A stretch of DNA of 64,000 nucleotides from Cupriavidus alkaliphilus (GTDB taxonomy: Bacteria; Pseudomonadota; Gammaproteobacteria; Burkholderiales; Burkholderiaceae), in the NCBI RefSeq assembly GCF_900094595.1, contig NZ_FMAD01000002.1, positions 62,001 through 126,000 of the forward strand, written 5' to 3'. Shown here piece by piece: positions 55,205 to 64,000 of the stretch; within the stretch, counting starts at the first letter, position 1; each line of letters opens with the position of its first letter. Both the position numbers and the translations under genes were made by a program. The notes under the pieces were generated by a model. That model had not been told where the DNA came from, searched no databases, and saw only the letters and a program-made list of their open reading frames with translations.

Positions 55205-56188
55205 TCAGATGACCTTGGCGCGGGTCAGGTCGTGGATATGCAGCGCGCCGGTCAGGCGCCCTTCGTCGTCCACCACCAGCAGCTGGTTGATGCGGTTGGC
55301 TTCCATCACTTGCACGGCTTCCACCGCCAGCTGGTCCTGGTTGACCACGTGGGGGTTGCGGTGCATGACCTCGCCGATCGGCACGGTCTTCCAGTCGCGC
55401 GGGGTTTCCAGCAGGCGGCGCAGGTCACCGTCGGTGAACACGCCGATGGCGCGCCCGTCGGTATCCACCACCGCGGTCATGGCCATGCCCTTGCGCGTGA
55501 TTTCCATCAGCGCCTGGGCCAGCGGCGTGCTTTCGCGCACCTCGGGCACGGCGTTGCCGGTACGCATCACGTCGCGCACGTGGGTCAGCAGCTTGCGGCC
55601 GAGCGCGCCGCCGGGGTGCGAGCGGGCGAAGTCCTCCTCGCCGAAGCCGCGCGCATCGAGCACCGCCACCGCGAGCGCGTCGCCCAGCGCCAGCGCGGCG
55701 GTGGTGCTGGCGGTCGGGGCCAGGTTCAGCGGGCAGGCTTCCTTCTCGACCGCCGCGTCCAGGTGGACGTCGGCCAGCTTGGCGAGGTTGGATTCCGGAT
55801 TGCCGGTGACCGAGATCAGGCGCGCGCCGATGCGCTTGACGATCGGGATGATCGACAGCAGCTCGCCGGTCTCGCCGGAATTGGAGAAGGCGATCAGCAC
55901 GTCGTCGCGCGTGACCATGCCGAGGTCGCCATGGCTGGCTTCGGCGGGGTGCACGAAGAACGCGGGGGTGCCGGTCGAGGCGAGCGTGGCCGCGACCTTG
56001 CGGCCGATATGGCCGGACTTGCCGATGCCCGAAACAACCACGCGCCCGGTGCATTGCAGGATCAGCTGCACGGCATGGGCAAAGTCGCCGTTCAGGCGGC
56101 CGGAAAGTGCGGAAACCGCATCGGCTTCGGTCTGGAGCGTGTCGCGGGCGAGCCTGAGTGCTCGATCCGCATCGAAATTAGCTATCAT
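55205..56188 (-). CDS. kdsD: Arabinose 5-phosphate isomerase
   Basis: 327 residues from ATG 56188. An N-terminal SIS domain (GRVVVSGIGKSGHIGRKVAATLASTGTPAFFVHPAEASHGDLGM) and two C-terminal CBS domains are complete. It converts ribulose 5-phosphate to arabinose 5-phosphate for Kdo synthesis. It opens the cluster leading to lptCAB, and its start is 143 bp from the divergent antiporter gene. Confidence 0.96.
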   Translation of the reverse strand: MIANFDADRALRLARDTLQTEADAVSALSGRLNGDFAHAVQLILQCTGRVVVSGIGKSGHIGRKVAATLASTGTPAFFVHPAEASHGDLGMVTRDDVLIAFSNSGETGELLSIIPIVKRIGARLISVTGNPESNLAKLADVHLDAAVEKEACPLNLAPTASTTAALALGDALAVAVLDARGFGEEDFARSHPGGALGRKLLTHVRDVMRTGNAVPEVRESTPLAQALMEITRKGMAMTAVVDTDGRAIGVFTDGDLRRLLETPRDWKTVPIGEVMHRNPHVVNQDQLAVEAVQVMEANRINQLLVVDDEGRLTGALHIHDLTRAKVI

Positions 56189-56331
56189 GGCGACGAAGTA
56201 TACCAACGAATGCGACCGCACCTGGGCCGACCCAACGCGCGCGTCGCGCTCGCCCGTGCTCGCCGTATTTCCGCCGGCAGGGTGCCCGTGCCGGGTCGGC
56301 CGCGCGCCTCGCCGGTCACCCTGACCGCCTG

Positions 56332-58311
56332 ATGCATTCTCCGCTGGAACTGACCCTGGTGCTGCTGGCCGCCGCCGTGTTCGGCGTGGTCGCGTTCCGC
56401 ATGCTGCAGCTGCCGCCGATGCTGGGCTACCTGGCCGTCGGCATCCTGATCGGACCGCATGCGCTGGGGCTGGCCAGCGACACCGCGCAGACCAAGTACC
56501 TGGCCGAGTTCGGCGTGGTCTTCCTGATGTTCTCGATCGGGCTGGAATTCAGCCTGGCCAGGCTGCGCGCGATGAAGCGGCTGGTGTTCGGCATGGGCGG
56601 CTCGCAGGTGGTGCTGTCGATGCTGGCGGTGGTGCCGGCCAGCTGGGCCTTCAACTGGCTGTTCCCGTTGTCGTGGCAGGCCTCGGTGGCGCTGGGCGGG
56701 GCCCTGGCCATGTCTTCGACCGCCATCGTGTCCAAGATGCTGTCCGAGCGCATGGAACTGGAAAGCGAGCACGGGCGCAACATCATCAGCATCCTGCTGT
56801 TCCAGGACCTGGCGGTGGTGCCGCTGCTGATCGTGATTCCGGCACTGTCGCACGATCCGGGCGACCTGGTCATGGCGCTAGGCCTGGCCACGCTCAAGAT
56901 CGTGGTGGCGCTGGGCGCGATCTTCTTCCTGGGCCAGCGCCTGATGAGCCGCTGGTTCCATGTGGTGGCGGCGCGCCGCTCGCAGGAACTGTTCATGCTG
57001 AACCTGCTGCTGGTCACGCTGGGCATGGCGGCGCTGACCGAGCGGCTGGGCCTGTCGATGGCGCTGGGCGCCTTCATGGCGGGCATGCTGATCTCCGAGA
57101 CGCCCTACCGCCACCAGGTGGAGGAAGACATCAAGCCGTTCCGCGACGTGCTGCTGGGGCTGTTCTTCGTCACCATCGGCATGCTGCTCAATATCCGCGT
57201 GGTGCTCGACCATATCTGGCTGGTGCTGGCGCTGCTGGTGGTGCCGGTGCTGTTCAAGCTGGTGCTGATCGCGGCGCTGGCGCGCGCGTTCGGCTCGCGC
57301 CAGGGCGTGGCCATCCGTACCGGGCTGGGGCTGGCGCAGGCGGGCGAGTTCGGCTTCGTGCTGCTGAACCAGATCGACGGCCTGAACCTGGTCGACCCGG
57401 TGCTGATCCAGGTAATCCTCGCGTCGATGCTGCTGTCGATGCTGGCGGCACCGTTTCTGATCCAGTACAGCGACGCCATCGTGCTGCGCTTTTCCGCCAA
57501 CGAATGGCTGATGCAGTCGCTGAACATGACCCGCATCGCCGCGCAGAGCCTGCAGACCGAGAAGCACGCCATCATCTGCGGCTTCGGCCGCAGCGGGCAG
57601 AACCTGGCGCACATGCTGGAGCGCGAGGGCATCAACTATGTGGCGCTCGACCTGGACCCCGACCGCGTGCGCGAGGCCGCCGCCGCCGGCGACACCGTGG
57701 TCTACGGCGACGCGGGCCGGCGCGAGGCGCTGATCGCCGCGGGCCTGCACCGCGCCGCCGCGGTGATCGTGACCTACGCCAACACGCCGTCGGCGCTGAA
57801 GGTGCTGCACCATGTGCAGGAGCTGGCGCCGGCGCTGCCGGTGATCGTGCGCACGGTCGACGATTCCGAACTCGACACGCTGCAGAAGGCCGGCGCCACC
57901 GAGGTGGTGCCCGAGATCATCGAAGGCAGCCTGATGCTGGCCTCGCACGCACTGGTGCTGCTGGGCGTGCCGATGCGGCGGGTGGTGCGCGGCGTGCAGC
58001 AGGCGCGCGACGCGCGCTACAGCCTGCTGCGCGGCTACTTCCACGGGCGCGACGACGAAGAGGACATGGTCGAGCGCGACTCGGTGCGGCTGCATTCGGT
58101 GTCGCTGGGCCCGCAATCCACCGCGGTGGGCAGGCGCCTGGGCGCGCTGGGGCTGGACCGCATCGGGGTCGAGGTGACCGCGGTGCGCCGGCGCGGCATC
58201 CGTGCCTTCGATCCACAGCCCGAGACCGTGCTGGAGCCCGGCGATATCGTTGTGCTGCGCGGCCCGCCCGAGGCGCTGGAGGCCGCGGAGACGCGCATCC
58301 TGAACGGCTGA
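56332..58311 (+). CDS. CPA2-type monovalent cation:proton antiporter (KefB/YbaL-like)
   Basis: 659 residues. About 12 membrane helices (residues 1-380) carry the Na/H exchanger fold (MLGYLAVGILIGP, ALGGALAMSSTAIVSKML). An RCK/TrkA-N domain follows (HAIICGFGRSGQNLAHMLEREGINYVALDLDPDRV, Rossmann GFGRSG) and a TrkA-C domain at the end. It probably exports potassium, possibly controlled by nucleotides or glutathione adducts. Divergent from kdsD. Confidence 0.93.
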   Translation: MHSPLELTLVLLAAAVFGVVAFRMLQLPPMLGYLAVGILIGPHALGLASDTAQTKYLAEFGVVFLMFSIGLEFSLARLRAMKRLVFGMGGSQVVLSMLAVVPASWAFNWLFPLSWQASVALGGALAMSSTAIVSKMLSERMELESEHGRNIISILLFQDLAVVPLLIVIPALSHDPGDLVMALGLATLKIVVALGAIFFLGQRLMSRWFHVVAARRSQELFMLNLLLVTLGMAALTERLGLSMALGAFMAGMLISETPYRHQVEEDIKPFRDVLLGLFFVTIGMLLNIRVVLDHIWLVLALLVVPVLFKLVLIAALARAFGSRQGVAIRTGLGLAQAGEFGFVLLNQIDGLNLVDPVLIQVILASMLLSMLAAPFLIQYSDAIVLRFSANEWLMQSLNMTRIAAQSLQTEKHAIICGFGRSGQNLAHMLEREGINYVALDLDPDRVREAAAAGDTVVYGDAGRREALIAAGLHRAAAVIVTYANTPSALKVLHHVQELAPALPVIVRTVDDSELDTLQKAGATEVVPEIIEGSLMLASHALVLLGVPMRRVVRGVQQARDARYSLLRGYFHGRDDEEDMVERDSVRLHSVSLGPQSTAVGRRLGALGLDRIGVEVTAVRRRGIRAFDPQPETVLEPGDIVVLRGPPEALEAAETRILNG

Positions 58312-58338
58312 GCGCCGGAACTGGCGCCGCAGCAAGCC

Positions 58339-58713
58339 TCAGTGTGGGCGCGGCTCGACCCAGGATTCCGGCAGGTTGTCGAGCACCGCGCGCGGGTCCA
58401 GCGAGCGGATCGGGACGTCGCGATCGGCCGGGATGCGCCCCTCGCCCTGCAGCATCAGGTAGCGCAGGCAGCACACCCGCAGGAACGATGAGAAATTGCC
58501 CGCCACTGCCTCGCTGCCGCGGTGTTCGGTCAGTTCGTCGTGCAGGCGCGTGATCAGCTGGTTGACGGTCATGCCGTCGCGCTGCGCCAGTTCTTCCAGC
58601 ACTTCCCAGAACAGGCTTTCCAGGCGGATGCTGGTGGCCGCGCCATGCAGGCGCAGCGAGCGCGACTGGCTCTGGTAAGACGCCGGATTGGCGCGGATAA
58701 AGATTTCACACAT
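58339..58713 (-). CDS. Ribbon-helix-helix domain protein
   Basis: 124 residues from ATG 58713. The middle part (SLRLHGAATSIRLESLFWEVLEELAQRDGMTVNQLITRLHDEL) is the RHH_4 fold: one strand and two helices, as in small DNA-binding proteins and Arc-like antitoxins. The C-terminal part SSFLRVCCLRYLMLQ is characteristic of this family. No toxin gene is adjacent. The target is unknown. Confidence 0.85.
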   Translation of the reverse strand: MCEIFIRANPASYQSQSRSLRLHGAATSIRLESLFWEVLEELAQRDGMTVNQLITRLHDELTEHRGSEAVAGNFSSFLRVCCLRYLMLQGEGRIPADRDVPIRSLDPRAVLDNLPESWVEPRPH

Positions 58714-58811
58714 GAAAGGCTCCCTGGCGAGCGGCGCGGCCGGCAGGCTGTGCATGGCCGGCCGGGCGGCAAGCCATGCATCACGCGTGGGGGCGCCGCG
58801 TGCGGAAAGCA

Positions 58812-59390
58812 CTAATGTACGATCCGCGTGCCCAGCACCGCAAGGAACTGCGCCAGCCAGGCCGGATGCGCCGGCCAGGCCGGGGCGGTGACGAGGTTGC
58901 CGTCGGTATGGGCCTGGTCGACGGCGATCTCGGCATAGGTGCCGCCGGCCAGCTTCACTTCCGGCGCGCAGGCCGGGTAGGCGGAGCAGGTCTTGCCTTC
59001 GAGCACGCCCGCGGCCGCCAGCAGCTGGGCGCCGTGGCACACCGCGGCAATCGGCTTGCCGGCCTGCGCGAAATGCCGCACGATCTCCAGCACGCGCGCG
59101 TTCAGGCGCAGGTATTCGGGGGCGCGGCCGCCGGGGATGACCAGCGCGTCGTAGCCGGCCGGGTCGATCTCGGCAAAGGTGGCATTGAGGGTGAAGTTGT
59201 GGCCGCGCTTCTCGCTGTAGGTCTGGTCGCCCTCGAAATCGTGGACCGCGGTGGCGCACGCGTCGCCCGCCCGCTTGTCGGGACACACGGCATCGACGGT
59301 GTGGCCGACCATCTGCAGCGCCTGGAACGGCACCATGGTTTCGTAGTCTTCGGCGTAGTCGCCCACCAGCATCAGAATCTTTTTTGCCAT
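58812..59390 (-). CDS. DJ-1/PfpI family protein
   Basis: 192 residues from ATG 59390. The class I glutamine amidotransferase-like fold has the nucleophile elbow AVCHGAQLL and the conserved acid in [13 protein letters not shown], so the Cys-His pair is complete. Members include deglycases, chaperones and proteases of the PfpI type. Which activity applies here is not shown. Confidence 0.9.
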   Translation of the reverse strand: MAKKILMLVGDYAEDYETMVPFQALQMVGHTVDAVCPDKRAGDACATAVHDFEGDQTYSEKRGHNFTLNATFAEIDPAGYDALVIPGGRAPEYLRLNARVLEIVRHFAQAGKPIAAVCHGAQLLAAAGVLEGKTCSAYPACAPEVKLAGGTYAEIAVDQAHTDGNLVTAPAWPAHPAWLAQFLAVLGTRIVH

Positions 59391-59598
59391 CGTGGTCTCC
59401 TGTATGGTTACGGGTGTCCGGCGGGTGCCGGACGCGGCAAGCCGGCGCGGGCAGCCCGTCCGGCCGGCAGGGCCATTGTGCTGGGCACCCCGGCGGCGCG
59501 GGTGGTAATGGGTTACCACGCCGGCTTACCGCGCCGCCCGCATGTCGCCGCCACCGCTTTCTGACCGGCGCGCCGCGCGCCCATCCTCCCGACTTCCT

Positions 59599-60171
59599 AT
59601 GGCAGATTCCATCATCCAGTCCCCCGATCTCGGCGACGTCACCGGCTACCTGCGCGACCGCATCCGTACCGTGCCGGACTGGCCCCAGCCCGGCGTGATG
59701 TTCCGCGACATCACGCCGCTGCTGCAGGATCCCAAGACCCTGCGCGTGCTGATCGACGTGTTCGTGCACCGCTATATGGACGCGCAACTCGACCTGGTCG
59801 CGGGTATCGATGCGCGCGGCTTTATCCTGGGCGCGATCGTCGCGTACGAGCTGAACCTGGGCTTCGTGCCGATCCGCAAGAAGGGCAAGCTGCCGTTCCA
59901 GACCGTGGCCGAGGAATACGAACTGGAATACGGCAGCGCCACGGTCGAGATCCACGCCGACGCCTGCAAGGCCGGCGACCGCGTGCTGCTGGTCGACGAC
60001 CTGATCGCCACCGGCGGCACCATGATGGCCGGGCGCAAGCTGCTGGAGCGCCTGGGCGCGACGGTGGTGGAGGGCGCCGCCATCGTCGACCTGCCCGAGC
60101 TGGGCGGATCGAAGCTGCTGCACGGCGCCGGGTTGCCGTTGTTCACCGTGTGCAAGTTCGAGGGGCACTGA
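59599..60171 (+). CDS. apt: Adenine phosphoribosyltransferase
   Basis: 190 residues from ATG 59599 (upstream in-frame ATG at 59542). [11 protein letters not shown], the KKGKLP flexible loop and the PRPP loop [17 protein letters not shown] are standard for Apt, which salvages adenine to AMP. Confidence 0.96.
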   Translation: MADSIIQSPDLGDVTGYLRDRIRTVPDWPQPGVMFRDITPLLQDPKTLRVLIDVFVHRYMDAQLDLVAGIDARGFILGAIVAYELNLGFVPIRKKGKLPFQTVAEEYELEYGSATVEIHADACKAGDRVLLVDDLIATGGTMMAGRKLLERLGATVVEGAAIVDLPELGGSKLLHGAGLPLFTVCKFEGH

Positions 60172-60211
60172 GCGATGCGCGCCCGCGTAAAGATCCACGC
60201 AAGGAGTCTTC

Positions 60212-60823
60212 ATGCCTGACCTGCTGCTGTTCCTGCTGACCTCCGTCGCCGTGACCGTGGCCCCGGGGCCGGACAACCTGCAGGTGCTGGCGCGCGGCAT
60301 GGCGCAGGGGCGTCGCGCGGGGCTGGTGGCGGCGCTGGGCTTTTCGGTCGGCTGCCTGTTCCATACCGTGATTGCCGCGGTGGGGCTGGCCGCGGTGCTG
60401 CGCTCTTCGCCGCTGGCCTTCCAGCTGATCAAGTACGCCGGCGCCGCCTACCTGATCTGGATCGGCATCCAGGCGGTGCGTGCGAAGGGCGGGCTGGCGC
60501 AGGGCGGCGAGGTCGAGGCCGTGCCGCTCGCGCGCGTATTCCGCCAGAGTGTGCTGGGCAACATGCTGAACCCCAAGGTGACGCTGTTCTTCCTGGTGTT
60601 CCTGCCGCAGTTCGTGCGCGCCGACGCCGCGCATCCCGGACTGCAGTTCTTGCTGCTGGGCGTGGTCTTCATGCTGCAGACCGCGGTGGTGTTCTCGCTG
60701 TTCGGGCTGTGCGCGGGTTGGCTGGGCGCGTGGCTGCGCCGGCGGCCGGCCACCGGGCGCTGGCTGGACCGCGCTGCCGGGGCCATCTTCGTCGGGCTCG
60801 GCATCAAGGTCGCGCTGCCCTGA
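60212..60823 (+). CDS. LysE/RhtB family amino-acid exporter
   Basis: 203 residues with six hydrophobic helices. The start segment LFLLTSVAVTVAPGPDNLQVLARGMAQGRRAG with PGPDN is the RhtB hallmark, and FRQSVLGNMLNPKVTLFFLVFLPQFV follows. Exports amino acids or homoserine lactone-like compounds; substrate unknown. A ribosome site AAGGAG precedes the start. Confidence 0.93.
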   Translation: MPDLLLFLLTSVAVTVAPGPDNLQVLARGMAQGRRAGLVAALGFSVGCLFHTVIAAVGLAAVLRSSPLAFQLIKYAGAAYLIWIGIQAVRAKGGLAQGGEVEAVPLARVFRQSVLGNMLNPKVTLFFLVFLPQFVRADAAHPGLQFLLLGVVFMLQTAVVFSLFGLCAGWLGAWLRRRPATGRWLDRAAGAIFVGLGIKVALP

Positions 60824-61034
60824 TCCGGACCCTGGCAGCGCTGCCGGCGCTGCGCTGCCGCATCGTCGCGGCGGTTGCCGAAGGCGGTGTTGCCATGTTG
60901 CCCGCGCCCCGCAGCGCGGGGCCCATGCCGTTGCCGGTGCCGGGGGCCGGGCGCATAATGAGCCCTTGACAACGACACGATGACCGGGCGGAGCCTCCAG
61001 TCAGTATTCGGCACCGGTCACACAAAGGCGCACC

Positions 61035-62714
61035 ATGGGCGTTCTCCTTCACCTGTTATCGGGCGTTGCCCTGCTCGTCTGGGGCACCAACATCGTCAAG
61101 GTCGGCATCCTGCGCGTCTATGGCGCCAATTTGCGCCACGTGCTGTCGACCAGCGTCTCCAACCGCTTCACCGCCTTCCTGGCCGGCCTGGGCGTTACCG
61201 GTCTGGTCCAGAGCAGCAACGCCACCGCGGTCATCGTCAGCTCCTTCGTCGGCCAGGGCCTGATCGCCGTCGCGCCGGCGCTGGCGATCATGCTGGGCGC
61301 CAACGTCGGCACCGCGCTGATGGTGCAGGTGTTCTCGCTGGACCTGTCATGGCTGTCGCCCCTGCTGATCTTCGTCGGCGTGATCTGCCACCTGACCTGG
61401 AAGGGCAGCAAGCCCGGCCACGTCGGCCGCGTGCTGATCGGCCTGGGCCTGATCACGCTGGCGCTGGAACTGATCTCGATCGCGACGCGGCCGGTGGTGC
61501 AGGCCGCCGGCGTCAAGGTGCTGTTCGCCTCGCTGACCGGCGATTCGGGCCTCGACATGCTGGTGGGCGCGTTCCTGACCATCCTGTGCTATTCCAGCCT
61601 GGCCGTGGTGCTGTTCTGCGGCGCGCTGGCCTCGGCCGGGGTGGTGTCGATCCACGTGGCGCTGGCGCTGGTGCTGGGGGCCAATCTGGGCTCGGGCGTC
61701 TCGGCGCTGCTGACCACCTCGGGCAACAACCAGCCGGGCAAGCGCGTGACGCTGGGCAACCTGCTGTCGCGCCTGCTCGGCTGCCTGATCGCGCTGCCTC
61801 TGCTGGGCCAGGCCGAGGAACTGCTGGCGCTGGTCGATCATGAGCCGCAACGGCTGATCGTCAACTTCCACCTGCTGTTCAACGTCGCGCTGGCGGTGCT
61901 GCTGCTCGGCGCCACCGCGCCGCTGGCGCGCCTGTGCGAAAAAGTGCTGCCGGGACGCAATACCGGCGACAGCCAGGTCACGCCGCGCCATCTCGATACC
62001 GCCGCGCTGTCGACGCCCACGCTGGCGCTGTCCAACGCCGCGCGCGAAGTGCTGCGCATCGGCGACCGCATCGAGCAGATGCTCGACAACATGCTGCGCG
62101 TGCTGCGCACCAACGACGCCAAGCTGGCCACCGCCACCTGCCGCATCGACAACGAGGTCGACGACCTCTACACCGCGATCAAGCTTTACCTGACCCGCAT
62201 CAGCCTGGAAGCGCTGGACGAGCGCGACGGCCAGCGCTGGACCGAGATTATCTCGCTCACCATCAACCTGGAACACGCGGGCGATATCATCGAGCGCATC
62301 CTGCTCGATACCAAGGACAAGAAGATTGCCCACAACCTGATGTTCTCCGAGGCCGGCATGCAGGAGATCGCCGAGATGCACGCGCGCCTGGTCGCCAACC
62401 TGCGCCTGGGCCTGTCGGTGTTTCTCAACGGCGACCTGAAGAGCGCGCAGGCGCTGATGGCGGAGAAGGCCAACTTCCGCGAACTGGAGCGCAAGTACGC
62501 GCGCACCCATTTGCAGCGCGTGGCGGTGCAGACCGCGGAAAGCATCGAGACCAGCTCGCTGCACCTGGACGTGATCAGCGAGCTGAAGCGGCTGAACTCG
62601 CTGTTCTGCGCCACTGCCTATCCGGTGCTGGAGCAGGCCGGCGTGCTCAACCGCAGCCGGATGAAGGAAGACGATGTGCCGCCGGTCTCGACCGTAGAGG
62701 CAGCGCGGCCCTGA
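61035..62714 (+). CDS. Na/Pi cotransporter family protein with PhoU-like domain
   Basis: 559 residues. Two Na/Pi cotransporter repeats form the membrane part (about 1-310), with GLVQSSNATAVIVSSFVGQGLI in the first and a second repeat at LGANLGSGVSALLTTSGNNQPG. A soluble C-terminal PhoU-like helical domain (about 340-545) follows. It probably moves phosphate. phoX elsewhere in the window suggests phosphate scavenging capacity, but no Pho box was found at this gene. Confidence 0.93.
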   Translation: MGVLLHLLSGVALLVWGTNIVKVGILRVYGANLRHVLSTSVSNRFTAFLAGLGVTGLVQSSNATAVIVSSFVGQGLIAVAPALAIMLGANVGTALMVQVFSLDLSWLSPLLIFVGVICHLTWKGSKPGHVGRVLIGLGLITLALELISIATRPVVQAAGVKVLFASLTGDSGLDMLVGAFLTILCYSSLAVVLFCGALASAGVVSIHVALALVLGANLGSGVSALLTTSGNNQPGKRVTLGNLLSRLLGCLIALPLLGQAEELLALVDHEPQRLIVNFHLLFNVALAVLLLGATAPLARLCEKVLPGRNTGDSQVTPRHLDTAALSTPTLALSNAAREVLRIGDRIEQMLDNMLRVLRTNDAKLATATCRIDNEVDDLYTAIKLYLTRISLEALDERDGQRWTEIISLTINLEHAGDIIERILLDTKDKKIAHNLMFSEAGMQEIAEMHARLVANLRLGLSVFLNGDLKSAQALMAEKANFRELERKYARTHLQRVAVQTAESIETSSLHLDVISELKRLNSLFCATAYPVLEQAGVLNRSRMKEDDVPPVSTVEAARP

Positions 62715-62723
62715 GCGGATCGG

Positions 62724-63209
62724 CTACAGCTTGTAGCCGAACTTGCGCAACAGCTCTTTTCGTTCCGCCACATCCGCCTCGGTCTCGATCCCCAGCGGCG
62801 AAGCGCCGTCGATCACTCCCACCACGCCGCGCCCAGCATCGGTCTGCGCCACGATCACCTGCGTCGGGTTCGCGGTCGCGCAGTAGATCCGGCATACCTC
62901 CGGCACCGCGCGCACCGCGCCCAGCACGTTCACCGGGAAGAAGCCGTCGCCCAGGAAGATCAGGAAGCTGTGGCCCGCGCCGATGGCGCGCGCGTTCTCG
63001 CAGGCCATGTCGATCAGGTGCTCGTCGGTGCCTGACCAGCGCACCAGCCGCTTGCCCGAGGCCTCGCAGAAGGCCAGCCCGAAGCGGATGCCGGGGACCG
63101 TGCCCACCAGCGCCTCGTGCAGGTCTTCCACGGTCTTGATGAAATGCGACTGGCCGAAGATAAAGTTGGTGGCTTCCGGCTTGGTGACCGGTACGACCGT
63201 CAGTTCCAT
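62724..63209 (-). CDS. Adenosine-specific kinase family protein (DUF355)
   Basis: 161 residues. The sequence (VPVTKPEATNFIFGQSHFIKTVEDLHEALVGTVPGIRFGLAFCEASGKRLVRWSGTD) matches the compact family first characterised in archaea. GHSFLIFLGDGFFPVNVL and VIVAQTDAGRGVVGVIDG are other conserved parts. Reported activity in the family is adenosine phosphorylation; the bacterial role is not clear. It converges on the Na/Pi gene with a 9-bp gap. Confidence 0.82.
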   Translation of the reverse strand: MELTVVPVTKPEATNFIFGQSHFIKTVEDLHEALVGTVPGIRFGLAFCEASGKRLVRWSGTDEHLIDMACENARAIGAGHSFLIFLGDGFFPVNVLGAVRAVPEVCRIYCATANPTQVIVAQTDAGRGVVGVIDGASPLGIETEADVAERKELLRKFGYKL

Positions 63210-63326
63210 GGCGGGGCTCCTGTGCGATGGGTGTCGCCGTCCGCTTCATGGTAGGGCGCGAGATAGCGAAAGCAAGCCGGCGCCTGCTATACCGGATGGG
63301 TTGGCCCACCACCGGAGGAGCCGCCC

Positions 63327-63920
63327 ATGCCCGCCTCTTGCAGATGGCTTGCCCTGCTTGCCATCGCCCCGACGCTTGCCGCCGCGCAGGTCGCTCCGGC
63401 ATCACAGCGCGAGATCGCGGTGACCGAACTGCGGCACCCGAATGTCGTGGTGGTGCTGCGCCATGCCAGCGCGCCGGGCGTGGGCGATCCGCCCGGGTTC
63501 CGGCTGGCGGATTGCGCCACCCAGCGCAACCTCGACGCGCGCGGACGCGAGCAGGCGGCGCGGCTGGGAGCGAGCTGGAAGGCGGCCGGCTTCCGGCCGA
63601 CGCAGGTGTGGAGCAGCGCCTGGTGCCGCTGCCAGGACACCGCGCGGCTGATCGGGCTCGGACCGGTGCAGGTGCAGCCGCTGCTCAATTCATTCTTCGG
63701 CGCGGATGCGCAGCGCCGCGACGCGCAGGTCGCGCAGCTGTCGCGGCTGATCGACGGTCTCGACCCGCGCGGCGGGCCTTACCTGATGGTCACGCACCAG
63801 GTGGTGATCACCGCGCTGACCGGGCATGGTGCCGACAGCGGAGGGGGTGTGGTGATCGAATTGCCGCTGGGTGGGACGGCGCGGCGCACGCGCGTGTTGC
63901 CGGCCGCCGGGCTGGATTGA
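63327..63920 (+). CDS. Exported histidine phosphatase family protein
   Basis: 197 residues with a short signal peptide (WLALLAIAPTLAAAQ). The phosphatase motif is LRHASAPG, so the usual RHG is RHA, as in one branch of the family. The second catalytic His is in LMVTHQVVITALTG. Predicted periplasmic; substrate unknown. Confidence 0.85.
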   Translation: MPASCRWLALLAIAPTLAAAQVAPASQREIAVTELRHPNVVVVLRHASAPGVGDPPGFRLADCATQRNLDARGREQAARLGASWKAAGFRPTQVWSSAWCRCQDTARLIGLGPVQVQPLLNSFFGADAQRRDAQVAQLSRLIDGLDPRGGPYLMVTHQVVITALTGHGADSGGGVVIELPLGGTARRTRVLPAAGLD

Positions 63921-63947
63921 GCCGCGGCCCGCCGGACGGTTCCCGCT

Positions 63948-64000
63948 TCACGCACGCTTGAGCAGCGGCGCCAGATACTTCCCCGTAAAGCTCGCCTTGC
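63948..64000 (-). CDS. uvrA: C-terminal end of a probable UvrA
   Basis: Only the last 17 codons and the stop (63948-63950) are in the window. They read KASFTGKYLAPLLKRA, which fits the C-terminus of excinuclease subunit UvrA in this group. Too short to be certain. Confidence 0.6.
   Translation of the reverse strand, partial: KASFTGKYLAPLLKRA

Noticed and set aside
56878..58335. Minus-strand frame of 485 residues opposite the antiporter
   Set aside because: Shadow of the antiporter, with extreme His and Gln content and no domain.
58339..58713. RHH protein as antitoxin of a toxin-antitoxin pair
   Set aside because: No small toxin gene is adjacent on either side; the neighbours are an antiporter and a DJ-1 protein.

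Overview
The window is a stretch of a high-GC (roughly 65-70 %) betaproteobacterial chromosome. Gene content, gene order and protein sequences point to Burkholderiaceae, most likely Cupriavidus or a close Ralstonia relative. The diagnostic blocks are secB-gpsA-trmL, the caa3-type cytochrome oxidase cluster, rpoH under a CIRCE operator, lolB-ispE-tRNA-Gln-prs-rplY-pth, and kdsD-lptC-lptA-lptB-rpoN-hpf-ptsN-hprK-rapZ. I see no prophage, insertion sequence, integron or CRISPR array. It reads as core chromosome, and most coding sequences are tightly packed. Two genes are cut by the edges: a carboxy-terminal protease on the left and the last codons of what looks like uvrA on the right.

Layout. 1-8 kb: ctp-type protease and gpmA (minus), then rhodanese, grxC, secB, gpsA and a tripartite-transporter receptor (plus), then trmL and comF (minus) and a BioC-like methyltransferase (plus). 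8.1-18.6 kb: a terminal oxidase module starting at a clear sigma70-type promoter: DUF2244, coxB (with a fused cytochrome c domain), ctaD, a 43-residue assembly peptide, ctaG, DUF2970, coxC, SURF1, an SCO-like membrane protein, ctaA, ctaB and SCO1. It encodes both structural subunits and the copper and heme A insertion machinery. 18.6-20.8 kb: rpoH and a pirin. 20.8-26.0 kb: ybiB, an ABC nitrate-type transporter (ATPase, permease, binding protein) and the ANTAR antiterminator NasT. 26.2-32.7 kb: a FAH hydrolase and GST-type isomerase pair, ftsY, two M16 peptidases and rsmD. 32.9-35.8 kb: coaD, a ferredoxin and a PhoX phosphatase behind a Pho box. 36-43.3 kb: pth, rplY, prs, tRNA-Gln, ispE, lolB, a TPR protein and mutM. 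43.5-48.4 kb: a dynamin-like GTPase lying between mutM and mutY, a LON-domain protein and rapZ. 48.5-56.2 kb: a PsiF-repeat protein, hprK, ptsN, hpf, rpoN, lptB, lptA, lptC and kdsD. 56.3-64 kb: a CPA2 antiporter, an RHH protein, a DJ-1/PfpI protein, apt, a LysE/RhtB exporter, a Na/Pi cotransporter, a DUF355 protein, a histidine phosphatase and the uvrA end.

The most interesting region is the leader between nasT and nrtA (about 25000-25151, minus strand). It holds a good sigma54 promoter whose predicted start abuts a 7-bp hairpin with hexaloop AACGGC. A second hairpin with loop AATGCG follows, then a short third hairpin with loop AACGGC whose 3' arm is buried in the 5' arm of an intrinsic terminator ending in six U residues just before nrtA. 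All three loops carry A1 and G4, the known ANTAR-target signature. This looks like a complete NasT-controlled antitermination switch with three hairpins where two are usual, and there is no NasS sensor gene beside nasT. Other regulatory signals read directly from the sequence are a perfect CIRCE operator (TTAGCACTC-N9-GAGTGCTAA) at rpoH, a Pho box before phoX, a palindrome carrying both divergent -10 boxes between the TPR gene and mutM, and about a dozen terminator hairpins.
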